From Streptomyces seoulensis (GTDB taxonomy: Bacteria; Actinomycetota; Actinomycetes; Streptomycetales; Streptomycetaceae), in contig NZ_CP032229.1 of assembly GCF_004328625.1 (NCBI RefSeq), forward strand, positions 3,596,001 to 3,660,000: 64,000 nt of DNA. Direction: 5' to 3'. Of this stretch, positions 1 through 12,810 are shown in pieces (positions within the stretch are counted from its first letter, which is position 1; every line of letters starts with the position of its first letter). The position numbers and the translations under genes were made by a program. The notes beneath the pieces were generated by a model. That model worked only from the letters and a program-made list of their open reading frames with translations, made no database searches and was not told where the DNA came from.

Positions 1-178
1 CGAGACGTACGACTTCTTCGGGATCGTCTTCGACGGCCACCCGGCCCTCACCCGGATCATGATGCCGGACGACTGGCAGGGCCACCCGCAGCGCAAGGAC
101 TACCCCCTCGGCGGCATCGCCGTCGAGTACAAGGGCGCCCAGATCCCGGCTCCGGACCAGCGGAGGTCCTACTCGTGA
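1..178 (+). CDS. nuoC: NADH-quinone oxidoreductase subunit C, 3' end only
   Basis: Only the last 58 codons are present, read from base 2 to the TGA at 176-178. The fragment contains the NuoC hallmark in which a Phe-Gly-Ile run is followed by a GHP and then a [16 protein letters not shown] stretch just before the C-terminus, matching the 30-kDa subunit of complex I. NuoC sits in the peripheral arm and helps NuoD and NuoB form the quinone-reduction module. The stop overlaps the GTG of nuoD by 4 nt (GTGA), so the two are translationally coupled. The 5' part and nuoA/nuoB lie outside the window. Confidence 0.93.
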   Translation, partial: ETYDFFGIVFDGHPALTRIMMPDDWQGHPQRKDYPLGGIAVEYKGAQIPAPDQRRSYS

Positions 179-1497
179 GCACTCCCCACGCAACCGGCCG
201 CGCCACCACCGAGGGGACCGTCTACACGGTCACCGGCGGCGATTGGGACGAGGTCGTACAGACCGCGGCCAAGGCGGACGACGAGCGCATCGTCGTCAAC
301 ATGGGCCCGCAGCACCCGTCCACCCACGGAGTGCTCCGGCTCATCCTGGAGATCGAGGGCGAGACGGTCACCGAGGCCCGCTGCGGCATCGGCTATCTGC
401 ACACCGGCATCGAGAAGAACCTCGAGTTCCGCACCTGGACGCAGGGCACCACCTTCGTCACGCGGATGGATTACCTGACGTCCTTCTTCAACGAGACCGC
501 CTACTGCCTCGCCGTCGAGAAGCTGCTCGGCATCGAGGAGCAGATCACCGAGCGGACCGACATCATCCGGGTGCTCCTGATGGAGCTGAACCGGCTGTCG
601 TCGCACCTGGTGTGCATCGCCACCGGCGGCATGGAGCTGGGCTCCACCACGATCATGATCTACGGGTTCCGCGACCGGGAGATGATCCTCGACATCTACG
701 AGCTGATCACCGGCCTGCGCATGAACCACGCGTACATCCGCCCCGGCGGACTCGCGCAGGACCTGCCGCCCGGCGCGGTCGACCAGATCCGCGAGTTCGT
801 CAAGAAGATGCGGAAGAACCTCCCGGAGTACGACAAGCTCGCCACCGGGAACCCCATCTTCAAGGCCCGTATGCAGGACGTCGGCCACCTCGATCTGGCC
901 GGCTGCATGGCGCTCGGCGCCACCGGCCCGATCCTGCGCTCCACCGGCCTGCCGCACGACCTGCGCAAGGCCCAGCCGTACTGCGGTTACGAGAACTACG
1001 ACTTCGACGTGCCCACCGCCGAGACATGCGACTCCTACGGCCGTTTCCTGATCCGGCTGGAGGAGATGCGCCAGTCGCTGAGGATCATCGAGCAGTGCCT
1101 GGACCGGCTCCAGCCGGGACCGGTCATGGTCGCCGACAAGAAGATCGCCTGGCCCGCGCAGCTCGCGCTCGGCCCGGACGGGCTCGGCAACTCGCTGGAC
1201 CACATCAAGAAGATCATGGGCACCTCCATGGAGGCCCTGATCCACCACTTCAAGCTGGTGACCGAGGGCTTCCGGGTCCCGCCGGGCCAGGCGTACGCGG
1301 CCGTCGAGTCGCCCAAGGGCGAACTCGGCGTGCACGCCGTCTCCGACGGCGGCACCCGCCCCTTCCGGGTCCACTTCCGCGACCCGTCCTTCACCAATCT
1401 CCAGGCCATGGCGGCGATGTGCGAGGGCGGCCAGGTCGCCGACGTCATCGTGGCCGTGGCGTCCATCGACCCCGTGATGGGAGGCGTCGACCGGTGA
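175..1497 (+). CDS. nuoD: NADH-quinone oxidoreductase subunit D (49-kDa subunit)
   Basis: A 440-residue protein, the usual length for an actinobacterial NuoD. It has the signature [12 protein letters not shown] near residue 43 and [13 protein letters not shown] just after. These carry conserved positions that line the quinone pocket and contact cluster N2 in NuoB; the fold derives from the large subunit of NiFe hydrogenases without the metal ligands. It forms the quinone-binding cavity of the proton-pumping NADH:menaquinone oxidoreductase at the inner face of the membrane. The GTG start overlaps the nuoC stop, and the stop overlaps the nuoE start (GTGA). It is the only nuoD in the window, which matters because the second nuo cluster has none. 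Confidence 0.97.
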   Translation: MSTPHATGRATTEGTVYTVTGGDWDEVVQTAAKADDERIVVNMGPQHPSTHGVLRLILEIEGETVTEARCGIGYLHTGIEKNLEFRTWTQGTTFVTRMDYLTSFFNETAYCLAVEKLLGIEEQITERTDIIRVLLMELNRLSSHLVCIATGGMELGSTTIMIYGFRDREMILDIYELITGLRMNHAYIRPGGLAQDLPPGAVDQIREFVKKMRKNLPEYDKLATGNPIFKARMQDVGHLDLAGCMALGATGPILRSTGLPHDLRKAQPYCGYENYDFDVPTAETCDSYGRFLIRLEEMRQSLRIIEQCLDRLQPGPVMVADKKIAWPAQLALGPDGLGNSLDHIKKIMGTSMEALIHHFKLVTEGFRVPPGQAYAAVESPKGELGVHAVSDGGTRPFRVHFRDPSFTNLQAMAAMCEGGQVADVIVAVASIDPVMGGVDR

Positions 1498-2350
1498 CCA
1501 CCTCTTCTTCCGAGCGGGGCGTCGGCCTGGGCATGCCGGAACTGCCCCCGCCCGCCTACCCGGACGACGTCCGGGCCCGGCTGGAGCGGGACGCGCGCGA
1601 GGTGATCGCGCGCTACCCCGACTCCCGCTCCGCCCTGCTGCCGCTGCTGCACCTCGTACAGTCCGAGGACGGCTACGTCACCCGCACCGGCATGAAGTTC
1701 TGCGCCGACGTGCTGGAGCTGACCACCGCCGAGGTCACCGCGGTCGCCACCTTCTACTCCATGTACCGGCGCCGCCCCTCCGGCGACTACCAGGTGGGCG
1801 TCTGCACCAACACCCTGTGCGCGGTCATGGGCGGCGACGCCATCTTCGAGACCCTCCAGGAGCACCTGGGCGTCGGCAACGGCGAGACCACCGGCGACGG
1901 CAAGGTCACCCTGGAGCACATCGAGTGCAACGCGGCCTGCGACTACGCGCCGGTGGTGATGGTCAACTGGGAGTTCTTCGACAACCAGACCCCGGCCAGC
2001 GCCACCCGCCTCGTCGACGACCTGCGCGCCGGAGCTCCCGTGGAGCCCACGCGCGGCGCCCGGCTGTGCACCTTCAAGGAGACCGCCCGCATCCTGGCCG
2101 GCTTCCCCGACGAGCGCCCCGGCGCCGTCGAGGAGGGCGGCAGCGCGGGCCACGCCTCCCTGGTGGGCCTGCGCCTGGCCAAGGGCGAGACCCAGCCCGC
2201 CCGCGTGGTCCACCCGCGCGACGCGGCCCCGCGCGAGGAGCAGGTGCACGACCCGTCGCCCACCGAGCGGCTCAGCTCCCACGACCCGGTCGACACCTCG
2301 GCCTCCGACCCGGCGCACCCGTCCGGACCGACCGCAGAGGAGGGGGAGTG

Positions 2351-2351
<1 letters not shown>
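1494..2351 (+). CDS. nuoE: NADH-quinone oxidoreductase subunit E (24-kDa, 2Fe-2S)
   Basis: 285 residues. The thioredoxin-like ferredoxin core shows the four ligands of cluster N1a as CTNTLC (C-x4-C) and CNAAC (C-x3-C). With NuoF and NuoG it makes the NADH-oxidising N module. The start is the GTG at 1494, inside the nuoD stop; the open frame extends far upstream but that part is antisense-like and unrelated. About 70 residues after the core are charged and Pro-rich, longer than in E. coli (166 aa) and in my recollection normal for Streptomyces. The stop overlaps the nuoF ATG by one base. Confidence 0.96.
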
Positions 2352-3696
<1,345 letters not shown>

Positions 3697-3700
<4 letters not shown>

Positions 3701-6201
3701 CCGTGACCACCAATGCCCCCTCGGACGGGGGGCAGGCGGCGGTCCCGCCGGAGGACCTCGTCTCGCTGACGATCGACGGCATCGGGATCAGCGTGCCCAA
3801 GGGCACCCTGGTCATCCGGGCCGCCGAGCGGCTCGGCATCGAGATCCCGCGCTTCTGCGACCACCCCCTGCTGGACCCGGCCGGCGCCTGCCGCCAGTGC
3901 ATCGTGGAGGTGGAGGGCCAGCGCAAGCCGATGGCGTCCTGCACCATCACCTGCACCGACGGCATGGTGGTGAAGACCCAGCTCACCTCGCCGGTCGCCG
4001 AGAAGGCGCAGCACGGCGTGATGGAGCTGCTGCTCATCAACCATCCGCTGGACTGCCCGGTCTGCGACAAGGGCGGCGAGTGCCCGCTGCAGAACCAGGC
4101 CATGTCGCACGGCAACGCCGACACCCGCTTCGAGGGCCGCAAGCGCACCTACGCCAAGCCGGTCCCGATCTCCACCCAGGTGCTGCTGGACCGCGAGCGG
4201 TGCGTGCTGTGCGCCCGCTGCACCCGGTTCTCCAACCAGGTCGCGGGCGACCCGATGATCGAGCTGATCGAGCGGGGCGCGCTCCAGCAGGTCGGCACCG
4301 GCGAGGGCGACCCGTTCGAGTCGTACTTCTCCGGCAACACCATCCAGATCTGCCCGGTCGGCGCGCTCACCTCGGCCGCCTACCGGTTCCGCTCCCGCCC
4401 CTTCGACCTGATCTCCTCGCCGTCGGTGTGCGAGCACTGCTCGGGCGGCTGCGCCACCCGTACCGACCACCGGCGCGGCAAGGTCATGCGGCGGCTCGCC
4501 GCCAACGACCCGGAGGTCAACGAGGACTGGGTCTGCGACAAGGGCCGGTTCGCCTTCCGCTACGCCCAGCAGCGCGACCGGCTCGACACCCCGCTGGTCC
4601 GCAACGCCGAGGGCGTGCTGGAGCCGGCCTCCTGGCCGGAGGCGCTGGACGCGGCCGCGCGGGGCCTGGGCGCCGCCCGCTCCCGCGCCGGGGTGCTCAC
4701 CGGGGGCCGGCTGACCGTCGAGGACGCCTACGCGTACAGCAAGTTCGCGCGGGTGGCGCTCGACACCAACGACATCGACTTCCGGGCCCGTGTGCACAGC
4801 GGGGAGGAGGCCGACTTCCTCGCCGCGCGGGTGGCCGGCCGGGGCCGCGACCTCGACGGCACCGGGGTCACGTACACCGCGCTGGAGCAGGCGCCCGCCG
4901 TGCTGCTGGTCGGGTTCGAGGCCGAGGAGGAGGCGCCCGGCGTCTTCCTGCGGCTGCGCAAGGCGTGGCGCAAGCACGGCCAGAAGGTGTACTCCCTGGC
5001 CACGCACGCCACCCGGGGCCTGACCAAGGCGGGCGGCACGCTGCTGCCGGCCGCGCCCGGCACCGAGCCCGAGTGGCTGGACGCGCTGGCCGGCGGGGTC
5101 GGTCTGGAGGACGCCGGCACCGGGGCGGCCGAGGCGCTGCGCGCCGAGGGCGCCGTGATCGTGGTCGGCGAGCGGCTCGCGGGTGTCGCGGGCGGCCTGA
5201 CCGCCGCCACGCGCGCGGCGGCCGCCACCGGCGCCCGGCTGGTGTGGATTCCCCGGCGGGCGGGGGAGCGCGGCGCCGTCGAGGCGGGCGCGCTGCCCAC
5301 GCTGCTGCCGGGCGGCCGCCCGGCCACCGACCCGCGCGCGCGGGAGGAGGTCGCCGCCGCCTGGGGGCTGGCCGAACTCCCCGCCCGGCACGGCCGCGAC
5401 ACCCAGCAGATCGTGGAGGCCGCCGCCACCGGCGAGCTGTCCGCGCTGCTCGTCGCCGGGGTGGAGGTCGCCGACCTGCCCGACCCGGCACGCGCGCGTG
5501 AGGCGCTCGACAGCGTCGGTTTCCTGGTCTCGCTGGAGCTGCGGCCCAGCGAGGTCACCGAACGCGCCGACGTGGTGCTGCCGGTGGCGGCGGTGGTCGA
5601 GAAGACCGGCACCTTCCTCAACTGGGAGGGCCGGGTCCGCTTCTTCGAGGCCGCGCTCAAGCCCGACCAGATGACCCGCCGGCTCGCCCCGTCCGACGCC
5701 CGCGTCCTGGAGATGCTGGCCGACGCCATGGACGTCCACCTGGGCCTGCCGGACCTGCGCACCACGCGTGCGGAGATCGACCGGCTCGGCGGCTGGACCG
5801 GGGGCACCGCGGCCGACCCGGCGCACAGCGGGGCCGCGCTGCCCCGCCCGGCGGCCGGGGAGGCCGTGCTCGCCGGACACCGGCTCCTGCTCGACCTCGG
5901 CGTCCTCCAGCAGGGCGACGAGGCGCTGGCCGGCACCCGGCACGCCGCCCACGCGCGCGTGTCCGCGGCCACGGCCGCCGAGGCGGGCGTCCAGGACGGC
6001 GACACGCTCGCCGTCACCGGTCCCGCCGGGACGACCGCGTTCCCGCTGGAGATCACCGAGATGCCCGACCGGGTGGTCTGGCTCCCGCTGGACTCGGCCG
6101 GCCGGGGCGTCGCCTCCGACACCGGGGCCGGGCCCGGCTCCCTCGTCCGTATCGGCCCGGCGGCGCTCGCCGACGAGGCCCCCAAGGAGGTTCGAGGATG
6201 A
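3697..6201 (+). CDS. nuoG: NADH-quinone oxidoreductase subunit G (75-kDa Fe-S subunit)
   Basis: 834 residues. The N-terminus has a 2Fe-2S ferredoxin domain (CDHPLL ... CRQC), then the His-Cys motif and [13 protein letters not shown], then CVLCARC, giving clusters N1b, N5 and N4. A further CEHCSGGC motif with a downstream Cys looks like the ligand set of the extra cluster N7 found in some bacteria. The remaining ~550 residues resemble the molybdopterin oxidoreductase fold, without evidence of cofactor use, and are Ala/Gly-rich. It wires electrons from NuoF to NuoI/NuoB. Start and stop overlap nuoF and nuoH by 4 nt each. Confidence 0.95.
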
Positions 6202-7559
6202 GCCCGTTCCTCGCCGCTGAAGACCTCTCGCTGTTCGGCCGCGACCCCTGGTGGCTGGTCGTCGTCAAGGCGGTGTTCTGCTTCGCGTTCCTGATGCTGA
6301 CGGTGCTGCTCTCCATCGTCTGGGAGCGCAAGGTCGTCGCCTGGATGCAGCTGCGCGTCGGCCCCAACCGGCACGGCCCCTGGGGCATGCTCCAGTCGCT
6401 CGCCGACGGCGTGAAGCTGATGCTCAAGGAGGACGTCGTCGTCAAGCGCGCGGACAAGGTGATCTACGTCCTCGCGCCGATCGTCGCGGTCATCCCGGCC
6501 TGCATGGCGATCGCGGTGATCCCCTTCGGCCCGGCCGGCAACGAGATCTCGATCTTCGGCCACCGCACCACGATGCAGCTCACCGACCTGCCGATCGCGA
6601 TGCTCTACATCCTCGCGGTCGCCTCGATCGGCATCTACGGCATCGTGCTGGCGGGCTGGAGCTCCGGATCGACCTACCCGCTCCTGGGCGGCCTGCGCTC
6701 CTGCGCGCAGATGATCTCGTACGAGATCGCCATGGGCGCCGCGTTCGCCTCGGTGTTCCTCTACTCCGGGTCGATGTCGACCTCCACGATCGTGGAACAG
6801 CAGCACGACCGCTGGTACATCCTGCTGCTGCCGGTCTCCTTCATCCTCTACGTGATCACGATGGTGGGCGAGACCAACCGCGCCCCCTTCGACATGCCGG
6901 AGTCCGAGGGCGACCTGGTCGGCGGCTTCAACACCGAGTACTCGTCGATCAAGTTCGCGCTGTTCATGCTCGCCGAGTACATGAACATGGTGACGGTGTC
7001 GGCGGTGACGGCCACCCTCTTCCTCGGCGGCTGGCGGGCCCCCTGGCCCATCAGCACCTTCTGGGAGGGCGCCAACCACGGCTGGTGGCCGATGCTCTGG
7101 TTCGTCATCAAGGTCCAGCTCCTGCTGTTCTTCTTCATCTGGCTGCGCGGCACGCTCCCCCGCGTCCGCTACGACCAGCTCATGAAGCTCGGCTGGAAGG
7201 TCCTGATCCCGGTCTCGGTGGTCTGGCTGATGCTGGTGGCGACCGTGCGGGTGCTGCGCAACGAGAACTACGACTTCGCCGACATCGCGCTCTACGTCGG
7301 CGGCGGTGTGCTCGCCCTGCTGCTGATCTCCTTCATCGCCGACATGTTCCGCGACAAGGGCAAGGCCGCCGAAGAGCCGGCCCCGCAGCCCGGATTCGAT
7401 CCGCTGGCGGGCGGTTTCCCCGTACCGCCGCTGCCCGGACAGCAGTTGCCCGCGGTGCCCAGGCGCCGGCCGCGCCAGGAGCGGGAGCTGATTGTCAGTG
7501 GTGGAGTGGACACTGTGAGTGACCAGACTCCGGATGGAAAGGAGGCGTCCGATGGCTGA
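6198..7559 (+). CDS. nuoH: NADH-quinone oxidoreductase subunit H (membrane)
   Basis: 453 residues with about eight hydrophobic segments. The conserved cytosolic loop reads [16 protein letters not shown], which keeps the acidic residues that line the quinone-entry/E-channel region. Other family marks are [20 protein letters not shown] near the N-terminus and AEYMNM. NuoH joins the peripheral arm to the membrane arm. The ~90 C-terminal residues are a charged, Pro-rich cytosolic tail absent from E. coli NuoH (325 aa) and from the second copy in this window (322 aa). The stop overlaps the start of nuoI by 8 nt. Confidence 0.96.
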   Translation: MSPFLAAEDLSLFGRDPWWLVVVKAVFCFAFLMLTVLLSIVWERKVVAWMQLRVGPNRHGPWGMLQSLADGVKLMLKEDVVVKRADKVIYVLAPIVAVIPACMAIAVIPFGPAGNEISIFGHRTTMQLTDLPIAMLYILAVASIGIYGIVLAGWSSGSTYPLLGGLRSCAQMISYEIAMGAAFASVFLYSGSMSTSTIVEQQHDRWYILLLPVSFILYVITMVGETNRAPFDMPESEGDLVGGFNTEYSSIKFALFMLAEYMNMVTVSAVTATLFLGGWRAPWPISTFWEGANHGWWPMLWFVIKVQLLLFFFIWLRGTLPRVRYDQLMKLGWKVLIPVSVVWLMLVATVRVLRNENYDFADIALYVGGGVLALLLISFIADMFRDKGKAAEEPAPQPGFDPLAGGFPVPPLPGQQLPAVPRRRPRQERELIVSGGVDTVSDQTPDGKEASDG

Positions 7560-8181
7560 GGAGCCCAAGGAGACCGCACCCGGTTTCCAGAACCCCGTGG
7601 CCGGCTTCGCCGTGACCTTCAAGGCCATGTTCAAGAAGCGGCTGACCGAGCAGTACCCGGAGCAGAAGAAGACCACCGCTCCCCGCTTCCACGGACGGCA
7701 CCAGCTCAACCGCCATCCGGACGGCCTGGAGAAGTGCGTCGGCTGCGAGCTGTGCGCCTGGGCCTGCCCCGCCGACGCCATCTATGTCGAGGGCGCCGAC
7801 AACACCGACGAGGAGCGCTACTCGCCGGGCGAGCGGTACGGCAGGGTCTACCAGATCAACTACGCCCGCTGCATCCTGTGCGGCCTGTGCATCGAGGCGT
7901 GCCCCACCCGCGCGCTGACGATGACCAACGAGTTCGAGCTGGCCGACTCCAGCCGGGCCAACCTCATCTACACCAAGGAGCAGTTGCTCGCCGGTCTGGA
8001 CGAGGGCATGGTCGACTCCCCGCACTCGATCTTCCCCGGCACCGACGAACAGGACTACTACCGGGGCCTGGTGACCGAGGCCGCCCCCGGCACCGTCCGC
8101 CAAGTGGCCGTCTCGAAGGGCGAACTGCATCAATCCGCAAGCCCTTCGGGCGCGGCCGAGGACGAGGGGGTGGAGGCATGA
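7552..8181 (+). CDS. nuoI: NADH-quinone oxidoreductase subunit I (two 4Fe-4S clusters)
   Basis: 209 residues. Two classical motifs, [12 protein letters not shown] and [12 protein letters not shown], bind clusters N6a and N6b that carry electrons from NuoG to NuoB. I chose the ATG at 7552 because it follows a strong ribosome binding site (GGAAAGGAGG) at 7537-7546; an in-frame start at 7519 lacks one and adds non-conserved residues. The stop overlaps the nuoJ ATG by 4 nt. Confidence 0.96.
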   Translation: MAEEPKETAPGFQNPVAGFAVTFKAMFKKRLTEQYPEQKKTTAPRFHGRHQLNRHPDGLEKCVGCELCAWACPADAIYVEGADNTDEERYSPGERYGRVYQINYARCILCGLCIEACPTRALTMTNEFELADSSRANLIYTKEQLLAGLDEGMVDSPHSIFPGTDEQDYYRGLVTEAAPGTVRQVAVSKGELHQSASPSGAAEDEGVEA

Positions 8182-9020
8182 GCGCACAGCTCGCCGCCTA
8201 TTCCACGTCCACCGGAGAAGCGGTCCAGTTCTGGATTCTCGGCAGCGTCGCGGTGATCGGCGCCCTGTGCACCGTCCTGATGCGGCGCGCGGTGCACAGC
8301 GCGCTCTGTCTCGCCGGGACCATGATCGTCCTGGCGGTGTTCTACCTCGCCAACGGCGCCTATTTCCTGGGGGTCGTGCAGATCGTCGTCTACACGGGCG
8401 CGATCATGATGCTCTTCCTCTTCGTGGTGATGCTCGTCGGCGTGACCGCCGCGGACTCGCTGAAGGAGACCATCAGGGGCCAGCGCTGGCTGGCCCTGCT
8501 CTGCGGGCTCGGCTTCGGCGTCCTGCTGCTGGGCGGCATCGCCAACGCCTCGCTCACCCAGTTCAATGGCACCGGCCAGGCCAACGCGGGCGGCAACGTG
8601 CAGGGGTTGGCGACCCTCATCTTCACCAAGTACGTCTTCGCCTTCGAGCTGACCGGCGCCCTGCTGATCACCGCCGCGATCGGCGCCATGGTGCTCACCC
8701 ACCGCGAGCGCACCGAACGGGCCAAGACCCAGCGCGAGCTGGCCGACCAGCGGGTCCGCGAGGGGAAGCAACTGCCGCCGCTGCCCGCCCCCGGCGTCTA
8801 CGCCCGGCACAACGCGGTGGACATCGCGGGCCTGCTGCCCGACGGCACCCCCGCCGAGCTGAGCGTCAGCCGGACGCTGCGCGAACGCGGACAGATCCGG
8901 GACGTCTCCACCCAGGCCCTGGGCGACCTCAAGGCGCTGGAACAGCGCGCCGAGGACCGCCTGGAGCGCACGGAGAGCACTCCCGCCACCTTCAAGCGGA
9001 CGGAGGACGCGGCGCAGTGA
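8178..9020 (+). CDS. nuoJ: NADH-quinone oxidoreductase subunit J (membrane)
   Basis: 280 residues. The first ~175 hold five hydrophobic helices, including the [19 protein letters not shown] stretch typical of TM3 with its pi-bulge. After the last helix there is a ~105-residue highly charged tail, rich in Arg and Glu, which E. coli NuoJ (184 aa) does not have and which the second copy (nuoJ2) also lacks. It is part of the E-channel near NuoH, NuoA and NuoK. ATGA overlap with nuoI and GTGA overlap with nuoK. Confidence 0.95.
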   Translation: MSAQLAAYSTSTGEAVQFWILGSVAVIGALCTVLMRRAVHSALCLAGTMIVLAVFYLANGAYFLGVVQIVVYTGAIMMLFLFVVMLVGVTAADSLKETIRGQRWLALLCGLGFGVLLLGGIANASLTQFNGTGQANAGGNVQGLATLIFTKYVFAFELTGALLITAAIGAMVLTHRERTERAKTQRELADQRVREGKQLPPLPAPGVYARHNAVDIAGLLPDGTPAELSVSRTLRERGQIRDVSTQALGDLKALEQRAEDRLERTESTPATFKRTEDAAQ

Positions 9021-9316
9021 ACCCCGTCAACTACCTCTATCTCGCGGCCCTGTTGTTCACCATCGGCGCCACCGGCGTGCTGATCCGGCGGAACGCGATC
9101 GTGGTGTTCATGTGCGTGGAGCTGATGCTCAACGCCTGCAACCTCGCCTTCGTCACCTTCTCCCGGATGCACGGCAACCTCGACGGCCAGATCATCGCGT
9201 TCTTCACGATGGTCGTCGCCGCCGCGGAGGTCGTGGTGGGCCTGGCGATCATCGTGTCGCTGTTCCGCACCCGCCACTCGGCCTCGGTCGACGACGCCAG
9301 CCTGATGAAGCTGTAA
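9017..9316 (+). CDS. nuoK: NADH-quinone oxidoreductase subunit K (membrane)
   Basis: 99 residues, three transmembrane helices, the standard NuoK size. The family-typical ELMLNACNL sequence contains the conserved Glu of helix 2, and a second acidic position ([11 protein letters not shown]) is in helix 3; both belong to the proton-conducting axis. The GTG at 9017 overlaps the nuoJ stop. A 15-nt gap follows before nuoL. Confidence 0.96.
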   Translation: MNPVNYLYLAALLFTIGATGVLIRRNAIVVFMCVELMLNACNLAFVTFSRMHGNLDGQIIAFFTMVVAAAEVVVGLAIIVSLFRTRHSASVDDASLMKL

Positions 9317-9331
9317 GGGGTCGGAAGAATC

Positions 9332-11227
9332 GTGGAGAACCTGATCGCGCTGCTCATCGCGGCGCCCCTGCTCGGAGCCGTCGTGCTCCTGCTCGGCGGC
9401 CGGCGCCTGGACGCCGTCGGCCACTGGGTCGGCACCCTGCTGTCGACCGCCTCCTTCGCCATCGGCCTGGTCCTCTTCACCGGGCTGCTCGGCAAGGACG
9501 CCGAACACCGCACCTGGACCCAGCACCTGTGGAACTGGATCTCGGTCGGAAACTTCCAGGCCGACGTCACCCTGCGGCTCGACCAGCTGTCGATGACGTT
9601 CGTGCTGCTGATCACCGGCGTCGGCTCGCTGATCCACCTGTACTCCATCGGGTACATGGAGCACGACGAGCGGCGCCGCCGCTTCTTCGGCTACCTCAAC
9701 CTGTTCCTCGCGGCGATGCTCCTGCTGGTCCTCGCCGACAACTACCTGCTGCTGTACGTCGGCTGGGAGGGCGTGGGCCTCGCCTCGTACCTGCTGATCG
9801 GCTTCTGGCAGCACAAGCCCAGCGCCGCGACCGCCGCGAAGAAGGCGTTCCTGGTCAACCGGGTCGGCGACATGGGCCTGTCCATCGCCATCATGCTGAT
9901 GTTCACCACCTTCGGCACCTTCGCCTTCGGCCCCGTCCTGGAGCACGCCGGCGACGCGTCGGAGGGGCGGCTCACCGCGATCGGGCTGATGCTGCTGCTC
10001 GCCGCGTGCGGCAAGTCCGCCCAGGTGCCGCTCCAGTCCTGGCTCGGGGACGCGATGGAGGGCCCGACCCCGGTCTCGGCCCTGATCCACGCGGCCACCA
10101 TGGTCACGGCGGGCGTCTACCTGATCGTCCGCTCCGCCGCGATCTTCAACGGCGCCCCGGACGCGCAGCTCGTGGTCACCGTCGTCGGCGGGGTCACGCT
10201 GCTGTTCGGTGCGATCGTCGGTTGCGCCAAGGACGACATCAAGAAGGCGCTGGCCGGCTCGACCATGTCGCAGATCGGCTACATGGTCCTCGCGGCCGGC
10301 CTCGGCCCGATCGGCTACGTCTTCGCGATCATGCACCTGGTCACCCACGGCTTCTTCAAGGCCGGGCTGTTCCTCGGCGCCGGTTCGGTGATGCACGGCA
10401 TGAACGATGAGGTCGACATGCGCAAGTACGGCGGCCTGCGCAAGTACATGCCGATCACCTTCGTCACCTTCGGCCTCGGCTACCTCGCGATCATCGGCTT
10501 CCCGGGTCTGTCCGGCTTCTTCTCCAAGGACAAGATCATCGAGGCGGCGTTCGCCAAGGGCGGCACCGAGGGCTGGATTCTGGGCGGGGTGGCCCTGCTG
10601 GGCGCGGCGATCACCGCGTTCTACATGACCCGCGTGATGCTGATGACGTTCTTCGGCGAGAAGCGCTGGCAGCCTGATGCCGAGGGACATGAACCGCACC
10701 CCCACGAGTCCCCGCGCACCATGACGATCCCGATGATCGTGCTGGCCGTCGGCTCGGTGGCGGGCGGTGCCTTCTTCGACATCGGCGACCGCTTCCTGCA
10801 CTGGCTGGAGCCGGTCACCGGGCACGCCGAGGGCCACTCCCCGCTGAGCGCGCTCACCGTCACCGGCGCCACCATGGTCTGCCTGGTCGTCGGCGTGGGC
10901 CTGGCCTGGGCACAGTACGGCCGCAAGCCCGTACCCGCCGTCGCCCCGCGCGGCTCCGTGCTCACCCGCGCCGCCCGGCGCGACCTCTACCAGGACGACT
11001 TCAACCATGTCGTGCTGGTGCGCGGCGGCGAGCACCTGACGCGCTCGCTGGTCTATGTCGACCACACCCTGGTCGACGGGGTCGTCAACGGCTCGGCGGC
11101 CGGATTCGGCGGCCTGTCCGGCCGGCTGCGCCGGGTCCAGAACGGCTTCGCCCGCTCCTACGCGGTCTCGATGTTCGGCGGCGCGGCCCTCCTGGTCGCC
11201 GCGACGCTGCTGATGAGGGCGGTCTGA
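9332..11227 (+). CDS. nuoL: NADH-quinone oxidoreductase subunit L (antiporter-like)
   Basis: 631 residues, 14-16 predicted helices, Mrp-antiporter fold. Recognisable are [18 protein letters not shown] (conserved Glu of TM5) and [18 protein letters not shown] with the TM7 Lys, then [17 protein letters not shown] long amphipathic lateral helix is expected at the C-terminus. It is the distal proton-pumping subunit. The GTG at 9332 is preceded by AAGGGGTCGGAAGA as ribosome binding site; the gap to nuoM is 5 nt. Confidence 0.97.
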   Translation: MENLIALLIAAPLLGAVVLLLGGRRLDAVGHWVGTLLSTASFAIGLVLFTGLLGKDAEHRTWTQHLWNWISVGNFQADVTLRLDQLSMTFVLLITGVGSLIHLYSIGYMEHDERRRRFFGYLNLFLAAMLLLVLADNYLLLYVGWEGVGLASYLLIGFWQHKPSAATAAKKAFLVNRVGDMGLSIAIMLMFTTFGTFAFGPVLEHAGDASEGRLTAIGLMLLLAACGKSAQVPLQSWLGDAMEGPTPVSALIHAATMVTAGVYLIVRSAAIFNGAPDAQLVVTVVGGVTLLFGAIVGCAKDDIKKALAGSTMSQIGYMVLAAGLGPIGYVFAIMHLVTHGFFKAGLFLGAGSVMHGMNDEVDMRKYGGLRKYMPITFVTFGLGYLAIIGFPGLSGFFSKDKIIEAAFAKGGTEGWILGGVALLGAAITAFYMTRVMLMTFFGEKRWQPDAEGHEPHPHESPRTMTIPMIVLAVGSVAGGAFFDIGDRFLHWLEPVTGHAEGHSPLSALTVTGATMVCLVVGVGLAWAQYGRKPVPAVAPRGSVLTRAARRDLYQDDFNHVVLVRGGEHLTRSLVYVDHTLVDGVVNGSAAGFGGLSGRLRRVQNGFARSYAVSMFGGAALLVAATLLMRAV

Positions 11228-11232
11228 TACCG

Positions 11233-12810
11233 ATGTCGATGTCATTTCCCCTGCTGACCGCGACAGCCGCGCTCCCGGCGCTCGGTGCGGTGGCCACGGC
11301 CGCCGTGCCGGCCCGGCAGCGCACCGCCGCCAAGTGGCTGGCGCTGCTGGTCTCCCTGGCCACGCTCGCGCTGGCGATCGTCGTCCTGGTCCGGTTCGAC
11401 CCGGACGGCGCCCGCTACCAGCTCACCGAGTCCCACTCCTGGATCAGGGACTTCGGGGTGCGCTACGAACTGGGCGTGGACGGCATCGCGGTGGCCCTGA
11501 TCGGGCTGACCGCGCTGCTGATGCCCTTCATCGTGCTGGCGGGCTGGCACGACGCCGATCCCCTGGAGACGGGCAGCCGGCGCTGGCGGCCCACGCAGGG
11601 CTTCTTCGCGCTGATCCTGGCCGTCGAGGCGATGGTGATCATCTCCTTCGAGGCGACCGACGTCTTCGTCTTCTACATCTTCTTCGAAGCCATGCTGATC
11701 CCGATGTACTTCCTCATCGGCGGCTTCGGGGACCGGGCGCACAGCCAGGGCGAGGAGGCCGCGTCCACCCAGCGGTCGTACGCGGCGGTGAAGTTCCTCC
11801 TCTACAACCTGGCCGGCGGACTGATCATGCTGGCCGCGGTGATCGGGCTGTACGTGGTCGCCGGGAGCTTCAGCCTCCAGGAGATCGTCCAGGCGCGGGC
11901 CGACGGCTCGCTGACCATGGCGACCAGCACCGAACGCTGGCTGTTCCTCGGCTTCTTCTTCGCCTTCGCGGTGAAGGCGCCGTTGTGGCCGCTGCACACC
12001 TGGCTGCCCAACGCCATGCAGGAGTCCACCGCGCCGGTCGCGGTGCTCATCACGGCGGTGGTCGACAAGGTCGGCACCTTCGCCATGCTCCGCTTCTGCC
12101 TCCAGCTCTTCCCGGAGGCGTCGAAGTGGGCGACCCCGGTGATCCTGGTGCTGGCCCTGATCAGCATCGTCTACGGGGCGCTGCTCGCGGTCGGCCAGCG
12201 GGACATCAAGCGGCTGGTGGCGTACGCGTCGATCTCGCACTTCGGGTTCATCGTGATGGGCATCTTCGCCATGACGACCCAGGGCCAGTCCGGCGCGACC
12301 CTCTACATGGTCAACCACGGCATCTCGACGGCCGCGCTGATGCTGGTCGCCGGGTTCCTGATCTCCCGGCGCGGGTCCCGGCTCATCGCGGACTACGGCG
12401 GGGTGCAGAAGGTCGCTCCGGTGCTCGCCGGCACCTTCCTGATCGGTGGCCTGGCGACCCTGTCGCTGCCCGGCCTCGCGCCGTTCGTCAGCGAGTTCCT
12501 GGTGCTGGTCGGCACGTTCAGCCGGTACCCGGTGATCGGGATCATCGCCACGGTCGGCATCGTGCTGGCCGCGCTGTACACGCTGGTGCTGTACCAGCGC
12601 ACGATGACCGGGCCGGTGAAGCCGGAGGTCTCGGCGATGCCCGACCTGAGGATGCGTGAGGTGCTGGTGGTCGCGCCGCTGATCGTGCTGCTGGTCTTCC
12701 TGGGCGTCTATCCCAAGCCCCTGACGGACATCGTCAACCCGGCGGTCAAGCAGACCATGTCCGACGTACATCAGAAGGACCCCAAGCCTGCGGTGGAGGC
12801 GGCCAAGTGA
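11233..12810 (+). CDS. nuoM: NADH-quinone oxidoreductase subunit M (antiporter-like)
   Basis: 525 residues. Family marks include FYIFFEAMLIPMYFLIG with the conserved Glu of TM5, KAPLWPLHTWLPNAM with the TM7 Lys, and RLVAYASISHFGFI. It is the middle proton-pumping antiporter-like subunit of the membrane arm. The ATG at 11233 is followed by an in-frame ATG at 11239; the first was kept. The stop overlaps the nuoN GTG. Confidence 0.97.
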   Translation: MSMSFPLLTATAALPALGAVATAAVPARQRTAAKWLALLVSLATLALAIVVLVRFDPDGARYQLTESHSWIRDFGVRYELGVDGIAVALIGLTALLMPFIVLAGWHDADPLETGSRRWRPTQGFFALILAVEAMVIISFEATDVFVFYIFFEAMLIPMYFLIGGFGDRAHSQGEEAASTQRSYAAVKFLLYNLAGGLIMLAAVIGLYVVAGSFSLQEIVQARADGSLTMATSTERWLFLGFFFAFAVKAPLWPLHTWLPNAMQESTAPVAVLITAVVDKVGTFAMLRFCLQLFPEASKWATPVILVLALISIVYGALLAVGQRDIKRLVAYASISHFGFIVMGIFAMTTQGQSGATLYMVNHGISTAALMLVAGFLISRRGSRLIADYGGVQKVAPVLAGTFLIGGLATLSLPGLAPFVSEFLVLVGTFSRYPVIGIIATVGIVLAALYTLVLYQRTMTGPVKPEVSAMPDLRMREVLVVAPLIVLLVFLGVYPKPLTDIVNPAVKQTMSDVHQKDPKPAVEAAK